Shown here: in pieces, positions 40,731-51,300 of the stretch
How the letters are laid out: the number at the start of each line of letters is the position of its first letter
How positions within the stretch are numbered: position 1 is the stretch's first letter
Source of the DNA: Microbacteriaceae bacterium
GTDB taxonomy: Bacteria > Actinomycetota > Actinomycetes > Actinomycetales > Microbacteriaceae
NCBI GenBank assembly: GCA_004297935.1
Contig: SCRE01000018.1
Coordinates: 1 to 64,000 of the forward strand
Direction of reading: 5' to 3'
Length of the DNA: 64,000 nucleotides
Translations under genes and position numbers: made by a program
The notes under the pieces: generated by a model
The model's input: only the letters and a program-made list of their open reading frames with translations
Told to the model about the DNA's origin: nothing
Database searches by the model: none

Positions 40731-40812
40731 CCAAAACGACGGACTTTTTGCGCGACGCGCCGCCGTCGCGCGCAGAACGTCGGCGTGTCACGGACTTTCT
40801 CCGTCGTTTTGG
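40731..40812. terminator. Inverted repeat between pdtaS and whiB1
   Basis: CCAAAACGACGGA (40731-40743) pairs perfectly with TCCGTCGTTTTGG (40800-40812). An inner dyad, GCGACG-CGCCGC-CGTCGC, sits near 40753-40770. It lies between convergent 3' ends and probably stops both transcripts. The arm is shared with the elements at 4456 and 19348. Confidence 0.6.
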
Positions 40813-40874
40813 TCGGTACGAGGTCGGAGCGAGGGTGGCGAGATGAGGTGGCGAGGCGGGAGTGATAAGGCGTG

Positions 40875-41123
40875 TCAGGAGGCGCGGCGGGCGCGGGCGG
40901 CGCGGCGCTTGAGCGCGCGGCGCTCGTCTTCGGACAGGCCTCCCCATACGCCGGAGTCCTGACCCGTCTCCAGCGCGTACTGCAGGCAGATCTCGGTGAC
41001 GGGGCACCGAGCGCACACGGCTTTCGCCTTGTCGATCTGGTCGACGGCCGGTCCGGTGTTCCCCACGGGGAAGAAAAGCTCGGGGTCAGCGGTGAGGCAG
41101 GCAGCCTTATCGCGCCAGTCCAT
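40875..41123 (-). CDS. whiB1: WhiB-family regulator WhiB1
   Basis: 82 residues. Four Cys ligands (9, 37, 40, 46 in CARCPVTEIC context), GVWGG, and a basic Arg/Ala-rich tail. WhiB1 binds a nitric-oxide-sensitive 4Fe-4S cluster and interacts with the primary sigma factor. AAAGGAG lies 7-8 bases before the ATG. The upstream gap of about 200 bases holds the divergent promoters of whiB1 and the small membrane protein. Confidence 0.94.
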   Translation of the reverse strand: MDWRDKAACLTADPELFFPVGNTGPAVDQIDKAKAVCARCPVTEICLQYALETGQDSGVWGGLSEDERRALKRRAARARRAS

Positions 41124-41321
41124 GGGGGTGCTCCTTTGTTGCCAGGCATGGTCGAACGACCAAGAAATGCAGGTATGTTCGAGTTGCAGGATGAATGACT
41201 TCGTAGGCTTCGGATTTTCGTCGCTTGAAACCTGCCCACGACCCTGTGAGCGTCAACTCGACCTCAAACATGGTCCCATACTGGTAGTGCCAATATCAAT
41301 AGTTTTGTATGGGATAACCCT

Positions 41322-41792
41322 GTGAACACGAGTCGGAAACACGAGCGTGATAGTGTGGCGGCCCCCGACGGTGCCGCGCGGCGACCCGCTCTGCTGATCG
41401 CGCTCGCTGTGCTGTTGTTCGCTGAAGCGGCGCTGATGATCGTCGTTGTCGCGTGGCTTCTGCTGCAGCTGGTGAGCGCCGGGCCCCGGTCCATCGCCAG
41501 TGGCGTGGCCATCCTGGTGTTGGCAGTGATCGGCGCTCTGTGGGTGCTATTGGCCGGCTTCGGCGCGGCGCGGCGAAGATCCTGGATGCGCGGTGCGGCC
41601 GTCAGCTGGCAGCTGGTGCAGGCGGCCGTCGCGATCGGATGCTTTCAGGGCCTGTATGCCGAGCCGGCCCTCGGCTGGGCGCTACTGATTCCGGCACTCG
41701 TCTGCGTTGCGCTGGTCGTGTCGCCGGCCGTCACCCGTGCCACACGCCGCGAGGCCCGAGTCGACGCCGAGACAACCGACCTCCAGGACTGA
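41322..41792 (+). CDS. Small membrane protein
   Basis: 156 residues, four hydrophobic helices (about 22-45, 55-77, 88-108 and 113-133) with hydrophilic ends. No domain is recognised. GTG 41322 is the only sensible start; TATGGG ends 8 bases before it. Divergent from whiB1 and convergent with bcp. Confidence 0.65.
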   Translation: MNTSRKHERDSVAAPDGAARRPALLIALAVLLFAEAALMIVVVAWLLLQLVSAGPRSIASGVAILVLAVIGALWVLLAGFGAARRRSWMRGAAVSWQLVQAAVAIGCFQGLYAEPALGWALLIPALVCVALVVSPAVTRATRREARVDAETTDLQD

Positions 41793-41841
41793 CCCAGCCG
41801 GCGGATGCCGGCGCCTCAGACCGTCGCCTGCCACGCTCCGC

Positions 41842-41876
41842 TGAACGCCGAACGCCGAACGCTGAACGCCGAGTGC
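41842..41876. repeat. Heptanucleotide tandem repeat (Y-GAACGC)
   Basis: Four copies of TGAACGC/CGAACGC plus a degenerate fifth (CGAGTGC) lie in the gap between the membrane protein and bcp. Noncoding. Confidence 0.7.
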
Positions 41877-41915
41877 GGAGCCGGTATCGCAGGCGGATGC
41901 CGCGGCCTGACCCCA

Positions 41916-42407
41916 TTACGAATCGACGCCGAGCAGCCTGCGCAGTCGCGCGACGTGCCCGGTCGCCTTGACGTTGTAGAGGGCGAACCGCACGGAGCCG
42001 TTCGAATCGACGACAACGGTTGATCGCAGCACGCCCGTGACGACCTTGCCGTACAGCGACTTCTCGCCGTATGCCCCATAGGCCTGGTGCACGGTCAACT
42101 CCGTGTCGGACAGCAGCGGGAAGTTCAGCCGCTCCTGCTCCTGGAACCGCTTGAGCTTCGCGGGTGCGTCCTTGGAGATGCCGAGCACCCGGTAGCCGGC
42201 CGATGCGAGCGAGTTCAGGTTGTCCCGGAAGTCGCAGGCCTCCTTCGTGCAGCCCGGCGTCAGCGCAGCCGGGTAGAAATACACGATCACCTCGGCGCCG
42301 GAGGAATCATGCAGCGAATCGTGCAGCGAAACGGATGCCCCGTCCTGGTCAGGCAGGGTGAAGTCCGGGGCGGGGTCGCCTGCAGCCAGGCGCGTGGAGT
42401 CGGTCAT
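41916..42407 (-). CDS. bcp: Thioredoxin-dependent peroxiredoxin Bcp
   Basis: 163 residues, AhpC/TSA-type PrxQ enzyme reducing hydroperoxides. Peroxidatic Cys53 and resolving Cys58 are in TPGCTKEACDF; FPLLSD and YGKVVTGVLRSTVVVD are also typical. A duplicated SLHD (residues 27-34) is unusual. It is the third gene of a likely aroA-rsgA-bcp operon, 48 bases after rsgA. Confidence 0.94.
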   Translation of the reverse strand: MTDSTRLAAGDPAPDFTLPDQDGASVSLHDSLHDSSGAEVIVYFYPAALTPGCTKEACDFRDNLNSLASAGYRVLGISKDAPAKLKRFQEQERLNFPLLSDTELTVHQAYGAYGEKSLYGKVVTGVLRSTVVVDSNGSVRFALYNVKATGHVARLRRLLGVDS

Positions 42408-42455
42408 GCTTCAACGCTACCGGTCGTGTCGCGCACGCTGAGCGTGTCGCGTCGC

Positions 42456-43529
42456 TCAGTCCGCCGACGGATGTGCGCGGCCGGGCGTGAAGGTGAGGAG
42501 CAGGCGTTGCAGAGAGTCGAGCCTGGCCCGCCCGCGCTCGCCCAGCTCGCCCGCCGCGACGGCCTCGTTGATCGCGCAGTCCGGTGCATCCGGCAGATGC
42601 GTGCAACCGCGTGGGCAGTCCGCGGCGATGGCGTCCAGATCGGTGAAGGCGCGCAGGATGTTCGCCGTGTCGATGTGGCCGAGCCCGAAGGATCGCACGC
42701 CGGGCGTGTCGATGATCCAGCTGCTGCCGGCACCCGTGTTCAGACGCAGCGACACCGTCGACGACGAGGTGTGACGGCCGCGGCCGGTGACCGCGTTGAC
42801 GCGGCCGATGGCGCGGTCGGCCCCCGGTACGAGAGCGTTCACCAGCGTCGACTTCCCGACCCCGGAATGGCCGACCGCGACCGTGTCGTGACCGGCCAGC
42901 GCCTGCCTGAGCTCGCCGAGAGGCATCCGCTGTTCCGAGCTGGTGAAGATGGGAAGATCGAGGCCGCCGAAATTGTCCAGGAACGAGGCCGGGTCGGCGA
43001 GGTCGGTCTTGGTCACGCACAACAGCGGGTTGATCCCCGCGTCGTAGGCTGCGACCAGGTAGCGGTCGACCAGGCGGGTGCGCGGCTCCGGATTGGCCGC
43101 CGCCACGACGATGAGCAGCTGATCGGCGTTCGCGACGATCACCCGCTCGACCTCGTCCGTGTCGTCTGCGCTTCGGCGCAACAGTGTCTTGCGCTCGCGG
43201 ATGCGCACGATCCGGGCGAGGGAGCCGTCGGCGCCGGTCAGATCGCCGACCACGTCGACGCGATCACCGGTGACCACGGCGTGTTTGCGCAGCTCGCTCG
43301 CCCGGGCGGCGGTCAACAGCCGTTCTGCCTTGGTGCCCTCGCCGAGCATGAGCGTGTAGCGGCCGCGGTCGACCGCGAGCACTCGAGCGATCTGTGCGTC
43401 TTCGTGGCCGGGGCGGGTCTTCGTGCGCGGCCGGTTTCCCTTCGGGTTCGGCCGCACTCGAGCCGACGACTCGTCATACTCGCCGTACGCCTCGCCGTAC
43501 GCGTCGTCGTCGTCGCTCAGCCAGCTCAT
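42456..43529 (-). CDS. rsgA: Ribosome small subunit-dependent GTPase A
   Basis: 357 residues, circularly permuted GTPase that matures the 30S subunit. G4 TKTD (173-176) precedes G1 GHSGVGKS (220-227) and G3 DTPG (274-277). The zinc site is Cys305, Cys309, His311, Cys318. An N-terminal extension of about 40 acidic/basic residues precedes the OB fold. The start overlaps the aroA stop by 4 bases. Confidence 0.95.
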   Translation of the reverse strand: MSWLSDDDDAYGEAYGEYDESSARVRPNPKGNRPRTKTRPGHEDAQIARVLAVDRGRYTLMLGEGTKAERLLTAARASELRKHAVVTGDRVDVVGDLTGADGSLARIVRIRERKTLLRRSADDTDEVERVIVANADQLLIVVAAANPEPRTRLVDRYLVAAYDAGINPLLCVTKTDLADPASFLDNFGGLDLPIFTSSEQRMPLGELRQALAGHDTVAVGHSGVGKSTLVNALVPGADRAIGRVNAVTGRGRHTSSSTVSLRLNTGAGSSWIIDTPGVRSFGLGHIDTANILRAFTDLDAIAADCPRGCTHLPDAPDCAINEAVAAGELGERGRARLDSLQRLLLTFTPGRAHPSAD

Positions 43530-44911
43530 TCAGGCCCTGTTTGCTGCAGCCCGGCCCGATTCTGCTGCAGGATGTCCCGCCACAGTTCCACGAACTGCGG
43601 CAGCGTCTTCGCCGTCGTTGCGATGTTCTCGATCTCGACTCCGGCCACGACGAGGCCGATCAGCGCCCCGGTCGTCGCCATCCGGTGATCGTGGTAACTG
43701 CGCCAGACGCCGCCGGTCAGCGGCTTGGGTTCGATTCGGAGGCCGTCGTCGAGTTCTGTGACCTGACCGCCGAGGCCGTTGAGTTCGGCGGTCAGGGCGG
43801 CGAGCCGATCGGTTTCGTGGCCGCGCAGGTGGCCGATGCCGGTGATTTCGCTCGGCCCGTCGGCCAACGCGGCCAGTGCCACCAGGGTCGGGGCCAGTTC
43901 TCCCGCGCCGCTGAGGTCCAGTGTGACGCCGAGGATCGGGCCGTCTGCGGCGACGGTGATCGCATCGGCACTGTGTGTGACGCGCGCGCCGAACCGGGCG
44001 AGCAGGTCGGCCAGTTCCGCACCCACCTGCGTGGTCTGCCGAGGCCAGCCGGTGACGGTCACGCTGCCGCCGGTCACGAGCGCGGCAGCCAGGAACGGAG
44101 CGGCATTCGACAGGTCCGGTTCGATGTCGACGTCGCGGCCTTCGATCGTGCCCGGCTCGACGACCCACTCGCCGACGGCGGGCGAGGCGACGCTCACGCC
44201 GCGGTCGGCCAGCGTCACGATCGTCATCTCGATGTGAGGTAGGCTGGGCAGCTGCTCGCCGGAGTGCGTCAAGTGCAACCCGTTCTCGAACCGGGGAGCA
44301 GACAGCAGCAGTCCGGAGACGAATTGGCTGGACGCCGAGGCATCGATCGTCACAGCACCGCCGGTGACATGTCCCGAGCCGTGGACAGTGAACGGCATGC
44401 CGCCGCGGCCGTCGTCGTTGATGTCGACGCCCGCAGCCCGCAGAGCGGCGATGATCGCCTTCATCGGGCGGGCGCGTGCCGTGTCGTCGGCGTCGAACGT
44501 GGTCGGGCCGAGCGCGAGGCCTGCGATCGCCGGGACGAAACGCATGATCGTGCCGGCCTGCCCGCAGTCGATGGTGGTGCTTCCCAGCAATTCGTCGGGC
44601 GGGGTGACCAGCCAGTCCGGCCCGAACGACCCGTTTCCGGGCTGTTCCGTGATGACGACGCCGAGGGATTTCAAGGCCTCGACCATTCCATCGGTGTCGC
44701 GCGAGCGCAGAGGACGGCGCAGCAGCGAAGGGGAGTCCGCAAGCGCGGCCAGCACGAGTTCCCGGTTCGTCAGCGACTTGGACCCGGGCAGGGAGAGCAC
44801 CGCGTTGACCGGTCCGTGCGCAGCAGGCGCGGCCCAGAGTCCGTTCGATTCGATGAGCGTGTTGTCGCCGTACGGGTCGAACTCCGGCTTGGAATATTTG
44901 GTCGTGAGCAT
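43526..44911 (-). CDS. aroA: 3-phosphoshikimate 1-carboxyvinyltransferase (EPSP synthase)
   Basis: 461 residues, shikimate pathway step joining PEP and shikimate 3-phosphate. [12 protein letters not shown] (41-52) is the N-terminal signature; GNAGTIMRF-like [28 protein letters not shown] and [12 protein letters not shown] follow. TATCCT ends 7 bases before ATG 44911 and there is no ribosome binding site, so the message may be leaderless. Divergent from sigR; its first codons overlap the sigR promoter. Confidence 0.96.
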   Translation of the reverse strand: MLTTKYSKPEFDPYGDNTLIESNGLWAAPAAHGPVNAVLSLPGSKSLTNRELVLAALADSPSLLRRPLRSRDTDGMVEALKSLGVVITEQPGNGSFGPDWLVTPPDELLGSTTIDCGQAGTIMRFVPAIAGLALGPTTFDADDTARARPMKAIIAALRAAGVDINDDGRGGMPFTVHGSGHVTGGAVTIDASASSQFVSGLLLSAPRFENGLHLTHSGEQLPSLPHIEMTIVTLADRGVSVASPAVGEWVVEPGTIEGRDVDIEPDLSNAAPFLAAALVTGGSVTVTGWPRQTTQVGAELADLLARFGARVTHSADAITVAADGPILGVTLDLSGAGELAPTLVALAALADGPSEITGIGHLRGHETDRLAALTAELNGLGGQVTELDDGLRIEPKPLTGGVWRSYHDHRMATTGALIGLVVAGVEIENIATTAKTLPQFVELWRDILQQNRAGLQQTGPE

Positions 44912-44916
44912 CCGTT
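44891..44916 (+). promoter_or_regulatory. SigR/SigH-type promoter of sigR (autoregulation)
   Basis: GGAAT, exactly 18 bases, GTT matches the SigR/SigH consensus GGAAY-N18/19-GTT. Transcription would start near 44924, 32 bases before GTG 44956. The -35 lies inside the 5' end of aroA. Confidence 0.7.
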
Positions 44917-44955
44917 ACAGGATATCGACGTTTGAACGAGCGAGAGGGAAAGTCT

Positions 44956-45615
44956 GTGGCGGCAACCGCGGTTCGTGAGGCGCCCTCGCTTGCGTTCTTC
45001 GGCGACGTAGACTTGCCCGTGATGACGACTGTAATGGAAGACCTCGGACCGCTGTTCGAGAGCCAAGCGCTGCCGTACATGGACCAGTTGTATGCGGCGG
45101 CCTTGCGCATGACTCGGAATCCGGCCGATGCGCAGGATCTGGTGCAGGAGACGTTCGTGAAGGCGTTCGCCGCCTTCAAACAGTTCGAACAGGGCACGAA
45201 TCTGAAGGCGTGGCTGTATCGCATCCTGACGAACACGTTCATCAACAGCTATCGCAAGAAGCAACGCGAGCCGTATCAGGGTGCCATCGACGAGCTCGAG
45301 GACTGGCAGCTCGGCGGTGCGGTGTCGACGACGGCACGCGCAAGCCGATCGGCCGAGGCCGAGGCGATCGATCACCTGCCCGACAGCGCGGTCAAGGACG
45401 CGCTGCAGGCCATCCCGGAGGATTTCCGGATGGCCGTCTACTTCGCCGACGTCGAAGGATTCTCCTATCAGGAGATCGCCGACATCATGAAGACCCCGAT
45501 CGGAACCGTGATGAGCCGACTGCATCGTGGCAGGCGGATGCTGCGGGACCTTTTGACGGATTACGCGCGCGAGCGGGGACTTTCCGCAGCGCAATCACCC
45601 AGGAGCACGACATGA
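44956..45615 (+). CDS. sigR: ECF sigma factor SigR/SigH (disulfide stress)
   Basis: 219 residues. Region 2 is [31 protein letters not shown] and region 4 is [42 protein letters not shown]. It directs the thiol-oxidative stress regulon and is held by RsrA. GTG 44956 is preferred: AGAGGGAAAG lies 3-12 bases upstream and the promoter start point falls before it. A TTG at 44932 would leave almost no leader. The stop overlaps the rsrA start by 4 bases. Confidence 0.94.
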   Translation: MAATAVREAPSLAFFGDVDLPVMTTVMEDLGPLFESQALPYMDQLYAAALRMTRNPADAQDLVQETFVKAFAAFKQFEQGTNLKAWLYRILTNTFINSYRKKQREPYQGAIDELEDWQLGGAVSTTARASRSAEAEAIDHLPDSAVKDALQAIPEDFRMAVYFADVEGFSYQEIADIMKTPIGTVMSRLHRGRRMLRDLLTDYARERGLSAAQSPRSTT

Positions 45616-45854
45616 CCGACTGTGGTTGCCAGAAGGCCAAGAACGACCTTGAGGAATATCTGCACAACGAGTTGTGCAAGGAGGACGCGGCGGACATCCG
45701 TGAGCATCTGGAGAACTGCGCCGACTGCAACAAGGAGCACGAACTCGGGCAGCTGTTGACCGAGGTGGTGCAGCGCGCCTGCTCCGAGACCGCGCCGGAA
45801 GATCTGCGCACCCAGGTGCTGCTGCGGATCAGGACCATCCAGGCCGCGCACTGA
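45612..45854 (+). CDS. rsrA: Zinc-binding anti-sigma factor RsrA
   Basis: 80 residues of the ZAS family. HLENCADC (His32, Cys36, Cys39) is the HX3CX2C motif; Cys4, Cys6 and Cys22 are the other thiols. Reduced, zinc-bound RsrA sequesters SigR; disulfide formation releases it. The ATGA overlap with sigR indicates coupled translation. In streptomycetes rsrA lies next to sigR in the same way. Confidence 0.94.
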   Translation: MTDCGCQKAKNDLEEYLHNELCKEDAADIREHLENCADCNKEHELGQLLTEVVQRACSETAPEDLRTQVLLRIRTIQAAH

Positions 45855-45861
45855 GCGCCGG

Positions 45862-45997
45862 CTGGTCGAGTACCGCGCGGTCTCGATACGCGAATTCGCA
45901 GCGCTCATGCGCTACTCGACCACCGACTTCGGTGGTCGAGTAGCCCGCGAGCGCAGCAAGCGGGTGTATCGAGGCCCAGACTCGACCACCAAGTTCA
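45862..45997. repeat. Dispersed palindromic repeat, second full copy
   Basis: GCTACTCGACCACCGA (45911-45926) and TCGGTGGTCGAGTAGC (45929-45944) are perfect inverted arms with a 2-base loop. Flanks are TCTCGATACGCG on the left and CCGCGAGCGCAGCAAGCGGG, then TATCGAGGCC, on the right. It fills most of the rsrA-MMPL gap and can fold into a long cruciform or hairpin. Confidence 0.85.
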
Positions 45998-46044
45998 AAC
46001 TTTCGGATGTCGTGCCCGCCGGGCGGCATCCATAGCGTTGAAGT

Positions 46045-48267
46045 GTGACGATCACCGACAACGAGACAACCGACAACAAGAGATCGACTTCCCCGAACGA
46101 TCCCGCGCCCTTGAAGGCGGGCGTTCCGCGTTGGCTGCGCGTGCTGATCCCGCTCCTGCTCATACTGGTGTGGTTCGCCGTGTTCTCGGTCGGCGGTTCG
46201 TCGTTCGGTGAGGTGAACAGCGTCGCGCAAAACGACCAGATCGAGCACCTTCCGGCGAGCGCGGATGCGACGCAGGTGCAGAAGCTGCAGGCGGCGTTCC
46301 GCGGCGACGACGTCATCCCGGCCGTTGTGGTGTATCAGCGAACAGGCGGTGTGACTGCCGCCGACCGCACCGCGATCGAGGCACAACTGACGAAGATCCG
46401 GTCACTGGACGGTGTCGCGCAAGCCGCGGTGTCCCCGGCGATCGTGTCAAAGGACGGGGCAGCAGCCCAGGTGATCGTGCCCCTCGAGACGAGCATCAAG
46501 CCTGCGGACACCGTCGCGGCGATGCGTGCTCTGCTTGCTGAAAGCACGCCGCGCGGGCTGTCCGTCTCCGTGACAGGGCCGGCCGGCCTCTCCGCCGACA
46601 TCGTCGGGGCATTCGGCGGCCTCGATGGCATGCTGCTCATCGTGGCCTTGGCCGCTGTGTTGCTCATTCTGATCATCGTCTATCGTTCACCCCTGCTGCC
46701 GCTGATCGTGCTCGGCACGAGCCTGGTCGCCCTGACCGCCGCGATGTTCACGGTGGTGGCACTCGCCAAGGCCGGCGTCGTCGCGCTGTCGGGTCAAACC
46801 GAGGGCATCCTGATGATTCTCGTCATCGGTGCGGCGACCGACTACTCGCTGCTGTACGTCTCTCGATTCCGTGAGGCCCTGCGCGACAACGAACGCAAAT
46901 GGGATGCGACGTGGGCGGCGCTGCGTGGTTCCTGGCAGGCGATCCTCGCCTCAGCCGGCACGGTCGTGGTCGGATTGCTGTGCCTGATGTTCAGCGAACT
47001 GAACTCGAACATTGCGCTCGGCCCCGTTGCCGCGATCGGCATCGGTTTCGCGTACCTTGCGGCCATGACGCTCTTGCCGGCACTCCTGTTCTGGGCCGGC
47101 CGAACGGCATTCTGGCCGGTGCGTCCGGCGCTCGGATCGCAGCATCAGAGCGTCGCCGGCACCCGCGGCCTGTGGCCGCGGGTGGCGCGGTTGATCTCTC
47201 GCCGTGCCCGGCTGATCTGGGTGGCGTGCACGGTCGTGCTGGCCGTCGCCGCGTTCGGTCTGCTCGGGCTGAAGGCAGACGGTGTGTCTCAGATGGATTT
47301 CGTCATCGGCCACTCACAGGCGCGCGACGGCCAAGCCGTTCTGGTGAAGCACTTCGCGGGCGGCGCCGGCACGCCCGCGATCGTCATCGGGCCGAAGGAC
47401 GACCTGAACGCGATGGCGAACGCGATCCTGAATCAGCGTGGTGTCTCCTCGCTCAACGTGATCTCGAAGGATTCACCGAGTGGGACGCTGCCGGTCACCG
47501 CCGACGGCGTGCAGAACGCGCCCGGCGCGCCCGGTGTTGCGTCGTCCGGCGCCGAACCGACCGTCGTAGACGGGCGCGTGATGCTACAGGCGACACTGGA
47601 CGGCGCCAGCGACTCGACGGCGGCCGAGAACACCGTCAGGCAATTGCGCAGCAGCTTCGCGCACGCGGGCACGGGGGTGCTGATCGGCGGTGTCGCTGCG
47701 ACCGCGATCGACACCAACGACGCCGCCGTGCATGACCGCAACCTGATCATTCCACTGGTGCTCGGCGTGATCCTGGTCATTCTCATGCTCCTGCTGCGTT
47801 CGATCCTCGCCCCGGTGCTGTTGATCATGACGGTCGTGCTCTCGTATGCCGCGTCACTGGGCTTGTCCTCGGTCGTGTTCGACTCGATCCTCAGGCTTCC
47901 GGGGGCGGACCCGAGCGTGCCGATGTTCGGTTTCGTCTTCCTCGTCGCACTCGGGATCGACTACAACATCTTCCTGATGACACGGGTGCGGGAGGAGTCG
48001 ATCGTGCATGGTACCCAGCGGGGTGTCCTGCGCGGTCTGGTGGCGACCGGAGGAGTGATCACCTCGGCGGGGATCGTGCTTGCGGCTACGTTCGCTGCGC
48101 TGGGTGTCCTACCCGTGCTGTTTCTGGTGCAGATCTCATTCATCGTCGCACTCGGGGTATTGATCGACACGTTGATCGTGCGATCGCTGCTGGTTCCTGC
48201 GCTCAGCCATGACATCGGCCGGGCGATCTGGTGGCCAGGCGCCCTATCGCGCTCGGTAGTCGAGTAG
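46045..48267 (+). CDS. MMPL/RND-family membrane transporter
   Basis: 740 residues, about 12 membrane helices in two similar halves, each with a large extracytoplasmic loop after the first helix. It has the MMPL signatures GAATDYSLLYVSRFREAL and LGIDYNIFLMTRVREE. Such proton-driven transporters export lipids or drugs; the substrate is unknown. GTG 46045 has a weak ribosome binding site. The stop codon lies in a fragment of the dispersed repeat (TAGTCGAGTAGC), so the last residues SVVE are repeat-derived. Confidence 0.9.
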   Translation: MTITDNETTDNKRSTSPNDPAPLKAGVPRWLRVLIPLLLILVWFAVFSVGGSSFGEVNSVAQNDQIEHLPASADATQVQKLQAAFRGDDVIPAVVVYQRTGGVTAADRTAIEAQLTKIRSLDGVAQAAVSPAIVSKDGAAAQVIVPLETSIKPADTVAAMRALLAESTPRGLSVSVTGPAGLSADIVGAFGGLDGMLLIVALAAVLLILIIVYRSPLLPLIVLGTSLVALTAAMFTVVALAKAGVVALSGQTEGILMILVIGAATDYSLLYVSRFREALRDNERKWDATWAALRGSWQAILASAGTVVVGLLCLMFSELNSNIALGPVAAIGIGFAYLAAMTLLPALLFWAGRTAFWPVRPALGSQHQSVAGTRGLWPRVARLISRRARLIWVACTVVLAVAAFGLLGLKADGVSQMDFVIGHSQARDGQAVLVKHFAGGAGTPAIVIGPKDDLNAMANAILNQRGVSSLNVISKDSPSGTLPVTADGVQNAPGAPGVASSGAEPTVVDGRVMLQATLDGASDSTAAENTVRQLRSSFAHAGTGVLIGGVAATAIDTNDAAVHDRNLIIPLVLGVILVILMLLLRSILAPVLLIMTVVLSYAASLGLSSVVFDSILRLPGADPSVPMFGFVFLVALGIDYNIFLMTRVREESIVHGTQRGVLRGLVATGGVITSAGIVLAATFAALGVLPVLFLVQISFIVALGVLIDTLIVRSLLVPALSHDIGRAIWWPGALSRSVVE
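48255..48267. repeat. Fragment of dispersed repeat overlapping the MMPL stop
   Basis: GGTAGTCGAGTAG matches the GGTGGTCGAGTAG core with one change and supplies the final codons and TAG of the MMPL gene. Confidence 0.55.
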
Positions 48268-48317
48268 CACCCGCGGCCCAAGTCGCGCACAGGCGACACG
48301 ATTGACCGTCTCGCGTG

Positions 48318-51300
48318 CTACAGCGTGAGTGCCCTGCGGATCAGGTCGCTCTGCTCGGCGGCGTGGCGTTTGGCCGAACCGGCCGCCGGCGAGGCCGACG
48401 CCGCGCGGGAGATCACTCCCAGAGCACGCGGGCCCAGCTTCGAGGTCTCCAGGATCATGAACGGCCAGGCGCCCTGATTCTCCGGTTCGTCCTGCACCCA
48501 GAACAGGTCGGCATCCGGATACGACGCGGCGACCGCCTTGAGTTCGGCCGCCGGCAGCGGATAGTACTGTTCGAGCCGCACGAGGGCGATGGCAGGGTTC
48601 GGATTCTTGTCCAGTTCGTTCTTGAGATCGTGGTAGATCTTGCCCGACATGAACAGCACTCGCTTGACGCCCGTCTTGTCCGTGATCCGTGGGTCGTCGA
48701 TCACCGGTTCGAACCGGCCAGTCGTGAAGTCCTCGACCGGCGAGGACGCACCACGCAGTCGCAGCATCGCCTTCGGCGTGAACACGACCAGCGGCTTGCG
48801 CGGGCGAGCGTAGGCCTGGCGCCGCAACAGGTGAAAATACGAGGCCGGTGTCGACGGCCGTGCGACGGTCATGTTGTTCTCGGCGCAGAGCTGGAGGAAG
48901 CGCTCGATGCGGGCGGACGAGTGGTCCGGCCCCTGCCCCTCGTAGCCGTGCGGCAGCAGCAGCACCAGCGATGACCGCTGCCCCCACTTCTGCTCGGCGG
49001 ATGACACGAATTCGTCGACGATGGTCTGCGCGCCGTTGGCGAAGTCGCCGAACTGTGCCTCCCAGAGCACGAGGGCATCCGGTCGCTCGACCGAGTAGCC
49101 GTATTCGAAGCCCATTGCCGCGTATTCGCTGAGCAGCGAATCGTAGATCCAGAACCTGCCCTGGTTGTCGCTCAGGTTCGCCAGCGGGAGCCACTCCTGC
49201 CCGTTGACGCGGTCGTGGAGCACCGCGTGACGCTGCACGAACGTGCCGCGACGGGTGTCCTGGCCGGCCATGCGCACCGGCGTGCCTTCGATCAGCAGCG
49301 ATCCGAGGGCGAGAAGCTCACCCATCGCCCAATCGATGTTGCCATTCCGGCTCATCTCGCGACGCTTGGCCATCAACTGCTGGAGTTTCGGGTGCACCGT
49401 GAAGCCGGCCGGCGGGTTGTTGAACGCGTCGCCGATCAGCTGCACGACGGCGTCGCCGACCCCGGTCGTCTCCGGTTCGCCCGAGCCGTCGTCCTGCTGC
49501 GCGTCCGGACGCTCGAGGTCGGCAACCGGGTGATTGTCGTCCGCGATGACCGGGATGGCACCGGTCTGCGCCGCGTGGGTCTCCAGGAACGCGCGCTCCA
49601 GACGCTCTTGGAAGTCGCGGTGCGCCTGGTCGTACTCTTCCTCGGTGATGTCGCCGCGCCCGACGAGCGCCTCGGTGTACAGGCGGCGCACGCTGCGCTT
49701 CGCCTCGATCAGGTTGTACATCAGCGGCTGCGTCATCGAGGGATCGTCACCCTCGTTGTGACCGCGCCGTCGGTAGCAGACGAGGTCGATCACGACATCC
49801 TTCTTGAACTCCTGACGGAACTCGAATGCGAGTTCGGCGACGCGCACGACCGCCTCAGGGTCATCCCCGTTGACGTGAAAGATCGGAGCCTGAATCGTCT
49901 TCGCGACATCGGTCGAATAGACCGACGTGCGGCCCTCCTCCGGGGGCGTCGTGAAGCCGACCTGGTTGTTGATGTTGACGTGGATGGTGCCGCCGATCTT
50001 GAAGGCGCGCAGTTGCGACATCTGCATCGTCTCCATCACGATGCCCTGGCCGGCCATGGCGGCATCGCCGTGGATCAGGATCGGCAGCGTCAGATAGGTG
50101 CCGGCTGGGCGGCGATCCTGCTTCGCGCGCACGATGCCTTCGAGCACGCCGTCGACGGCTTCGAGATGGGACGGGTTCGCGGCCAGGTAGACCGGGATCT
50201 CCTCGCCGTCTCGTCCCTTGAAGGTGCCCTCTGTTCCGAGGTGGTATTTGACATCGCCGGATCCGCCGATCGTGCGCGGATCCTGCGTGCCCTCGAACTC
50301 GCGGAAGATCTGCCCGTATGTCTTACCGGCGATGTTGGTCAGCACGTTCAGCCGACCGCGGTGGGCCATGCCGATCGCGACCTCGTCCAGGCCGGCCTCC
50401 GCGGCCCCCTGCAGGATGGTGTCCAGCAGCGCGATCGTCGACTCGCCGCCCTCGAGGCTGAAGCGTTTCTGGCCAACGTACTTCGTCTGCAGGAACGTCT
50501 CGAAAGCCTCTGCTTCGTTCAGCTTGCCGAGGATGCGCAACTGCTCGTCGTGCGTCGGCTTCGCATACGGGCGCTCGACCTTGTCCTGAATCCACTTGCG
50601 CTGAGCCGGATCCTGGATGTGCATGTACTCGATGCCGATGGTGCGGCAGTACGAGTCGCGCAACACGCCGAGGATGTCGCGCAGCAGCATCTGCCGACGG
50701 TCGGCGCCGAACTGTCCGGTCACGAATTCGCGGTCGAGATCCCAGAACGTCAGCCCGTGCGTGGCGATGTCCAGGTCGGGGTGGAAACGCTGCTTGTATT
50801 CGAGTGGATCGACATCCGCCATCAGGTGACCGCGCACGCGGAACGAGTTGATGAGTTCCTGCACGCGTGCCGTCTTGTCGATGGCGCTGGCGAGGTCGAC
50901 GCTGATGTCCGGCGCCCAATGGATCGGGTCGTAGGGGATGCGCAGTGCCGCGAAGATCTCTTCGTAGAAGTCGCGCTTGCCGATCAGCATCTCGTGCACG
51001 ATCTTCAGGAACTCACCGCTGCCTGCGCCCTGGATGACCCGGTGATCGTAGGTGCTGGTCAGTGTGATGGTCTTGCCGATGCCGAGGGTGGTCAGGGTCT
51101 TCAGGCTCGACCCTTGGAACTCGGCCGGGTACTCGAGGGCACCGGCGCCGATGATGCAGCCCTGGCCCTTCATCAATCGGGGTACGGAGTGCTCGGTGCC
51201 GATGCCGCCCGGGTTGGTCAGCGAAACAGTGGCTCCCGCGAAATCGTCCGCCGTCAACTTGTTGGCTCGAGCACGCCGCACGAGGTCCTCGTATGCCGTG

